Shown: positions 63,976 through 64,000 of the stretch, piece after piece
How the letters are laid out: each line of letters starts with the position of its first letter
Numbering within the stretch: position 1 is the first letter of the stretch
Source: Parietichytrium sp. I65-24A
Taxonomy: Eukaryota > Sar > Bigyra > Thraustochytrida > Thraustochytriidae
Length of the DNA stretch: 64,000 nt
NCBI GenBank assembly: GCA_012862575.1
Contig: BLSF01000023.1
Coordinates: forward strand, 62,001 to 126,000
Reading direction: 5' to 3'
Notes under the pieces: model-generated
Told to the model about the DNA's origin: nothing
The model's database searches: none
The model's input: only the letters and a program-made list of their open reading frames with translations
Program-made: the position numbers and the translations under genes

Positions 63976-64000
63976 GCCCCCACAGAAAAAACAGAGAGGG

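Larger units (their letters stand above)
57841..64000. other. 6-kb gene-free right end
   Basis: The divergent side of the IQ-protein gene has no coding region that I can support to the end of the window. Features seen are a (GAAATT)n run at about 58464-58490, GAAAGAAA repeats at about 58705-58745 and one perfect and several near GTACTSAGTAC motifs (60071, 60502, 61035, 61322). There is also a (TGCAGAGAG)n array at 60871-60915, CTTTCTTTCTTT at about 62955-62978 and a CT run at the edge. Frames at 62290-62613 (+) and 62395-62865 (-) overlap each other and look like chance. Confidence 0.4.

Noticed and set aside
63942-64000. Splice-acceptor-like end of the window (CT run then CCCCCACAG)
   Set aside because: Looks good as an acceptor, but no upstream exon or coding frame could be tied to it, so no gene is called.

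Overview
The window looks like nuclear DNA of an intron-poor, free-living protist. It carries 21 protein genes that I can support, only five of which contain introns, plus six copies of an intron-containing tRNA gene. Eukaryotic hallmarks are clear: ARF GTPase, PP2A scaffold, MOZART1, ATG7, SLX4, a CDPK-type kinase, IQ motifs and split genes with GTAAGT donors. No plastid, bacterial, viral or mobile-element genes were seen. A four-EF-hand CDPK, autophagy E1, a nicolin-like tubulin-modification protein, clan-86-like P450s and long purine/pyrimidine microsatellites next to nearly intron-free genes together suggest a heterotrophic stramenopile, with a labyrinthulomycete (thraustochytrid) as the best guess. 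This is inference from gene content, not from a database match. A red alga is unlikely because ATG7 and CDPK are present.

Layout. 1-12.4 kb: a partial acidic nuclear protein (-), ATG7 (-), a small two-TM protein (-), a nicolin-like protein (+), MOZART1 with one intron (-), a PELP1/RIX1-like acidic-tail protein (+), and an FHA-containing SLX4 (-). 12.4-21.2 kb: a long promoter region, ARF GTPase (+, two introns), an OST-alpha/TMEM184-type transporter with an extra C-terminal membrane module (-), and an ankyrin/U-box protein (-, one intron). 21.4-25.25 kb: six + strand tRNA-Ala(UGC) genes, each exactly 114 bp with a 42-nt intron, arranged around a polytopic membrane-protein gene. 25.4-39.3 kb: P450 (-), PP2A A subunit (+), long-chain acyl-CoA synthetase (-, two introns), an IQ/RanBP2-finger protein (+), and a second closely related P450 (+). 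40.5-57.8 kb: a TPR protein (+), a CDPK-like kinase (-), amidophosphoribosyltransferase (+, one intron), an NDUFA4/B12D-like mitochondrial protein (-), and a 1314-residue IQ-motif protein (-). 57.8-64 kb has no gene I can support.

Functional themes are housekeeping: autophagy, microtubule organisation, DNA repair, membrane traffic, lipid activation and oxidation, calcium signalling, and purine synthesis. The two related P450s and the acyl-CoA synthetase within 14 kb may reflect a loose fatty-acid oxidation neighbourhood. The most distinctive features are the tRNA-Ala cluster, whose intron hairpin shows covarying base pairs; an SLX4 scaffold with its own FHA domain; and a recurrent palindromic GTACT(G/C)AGTAC motif confined to gene-free DNA.
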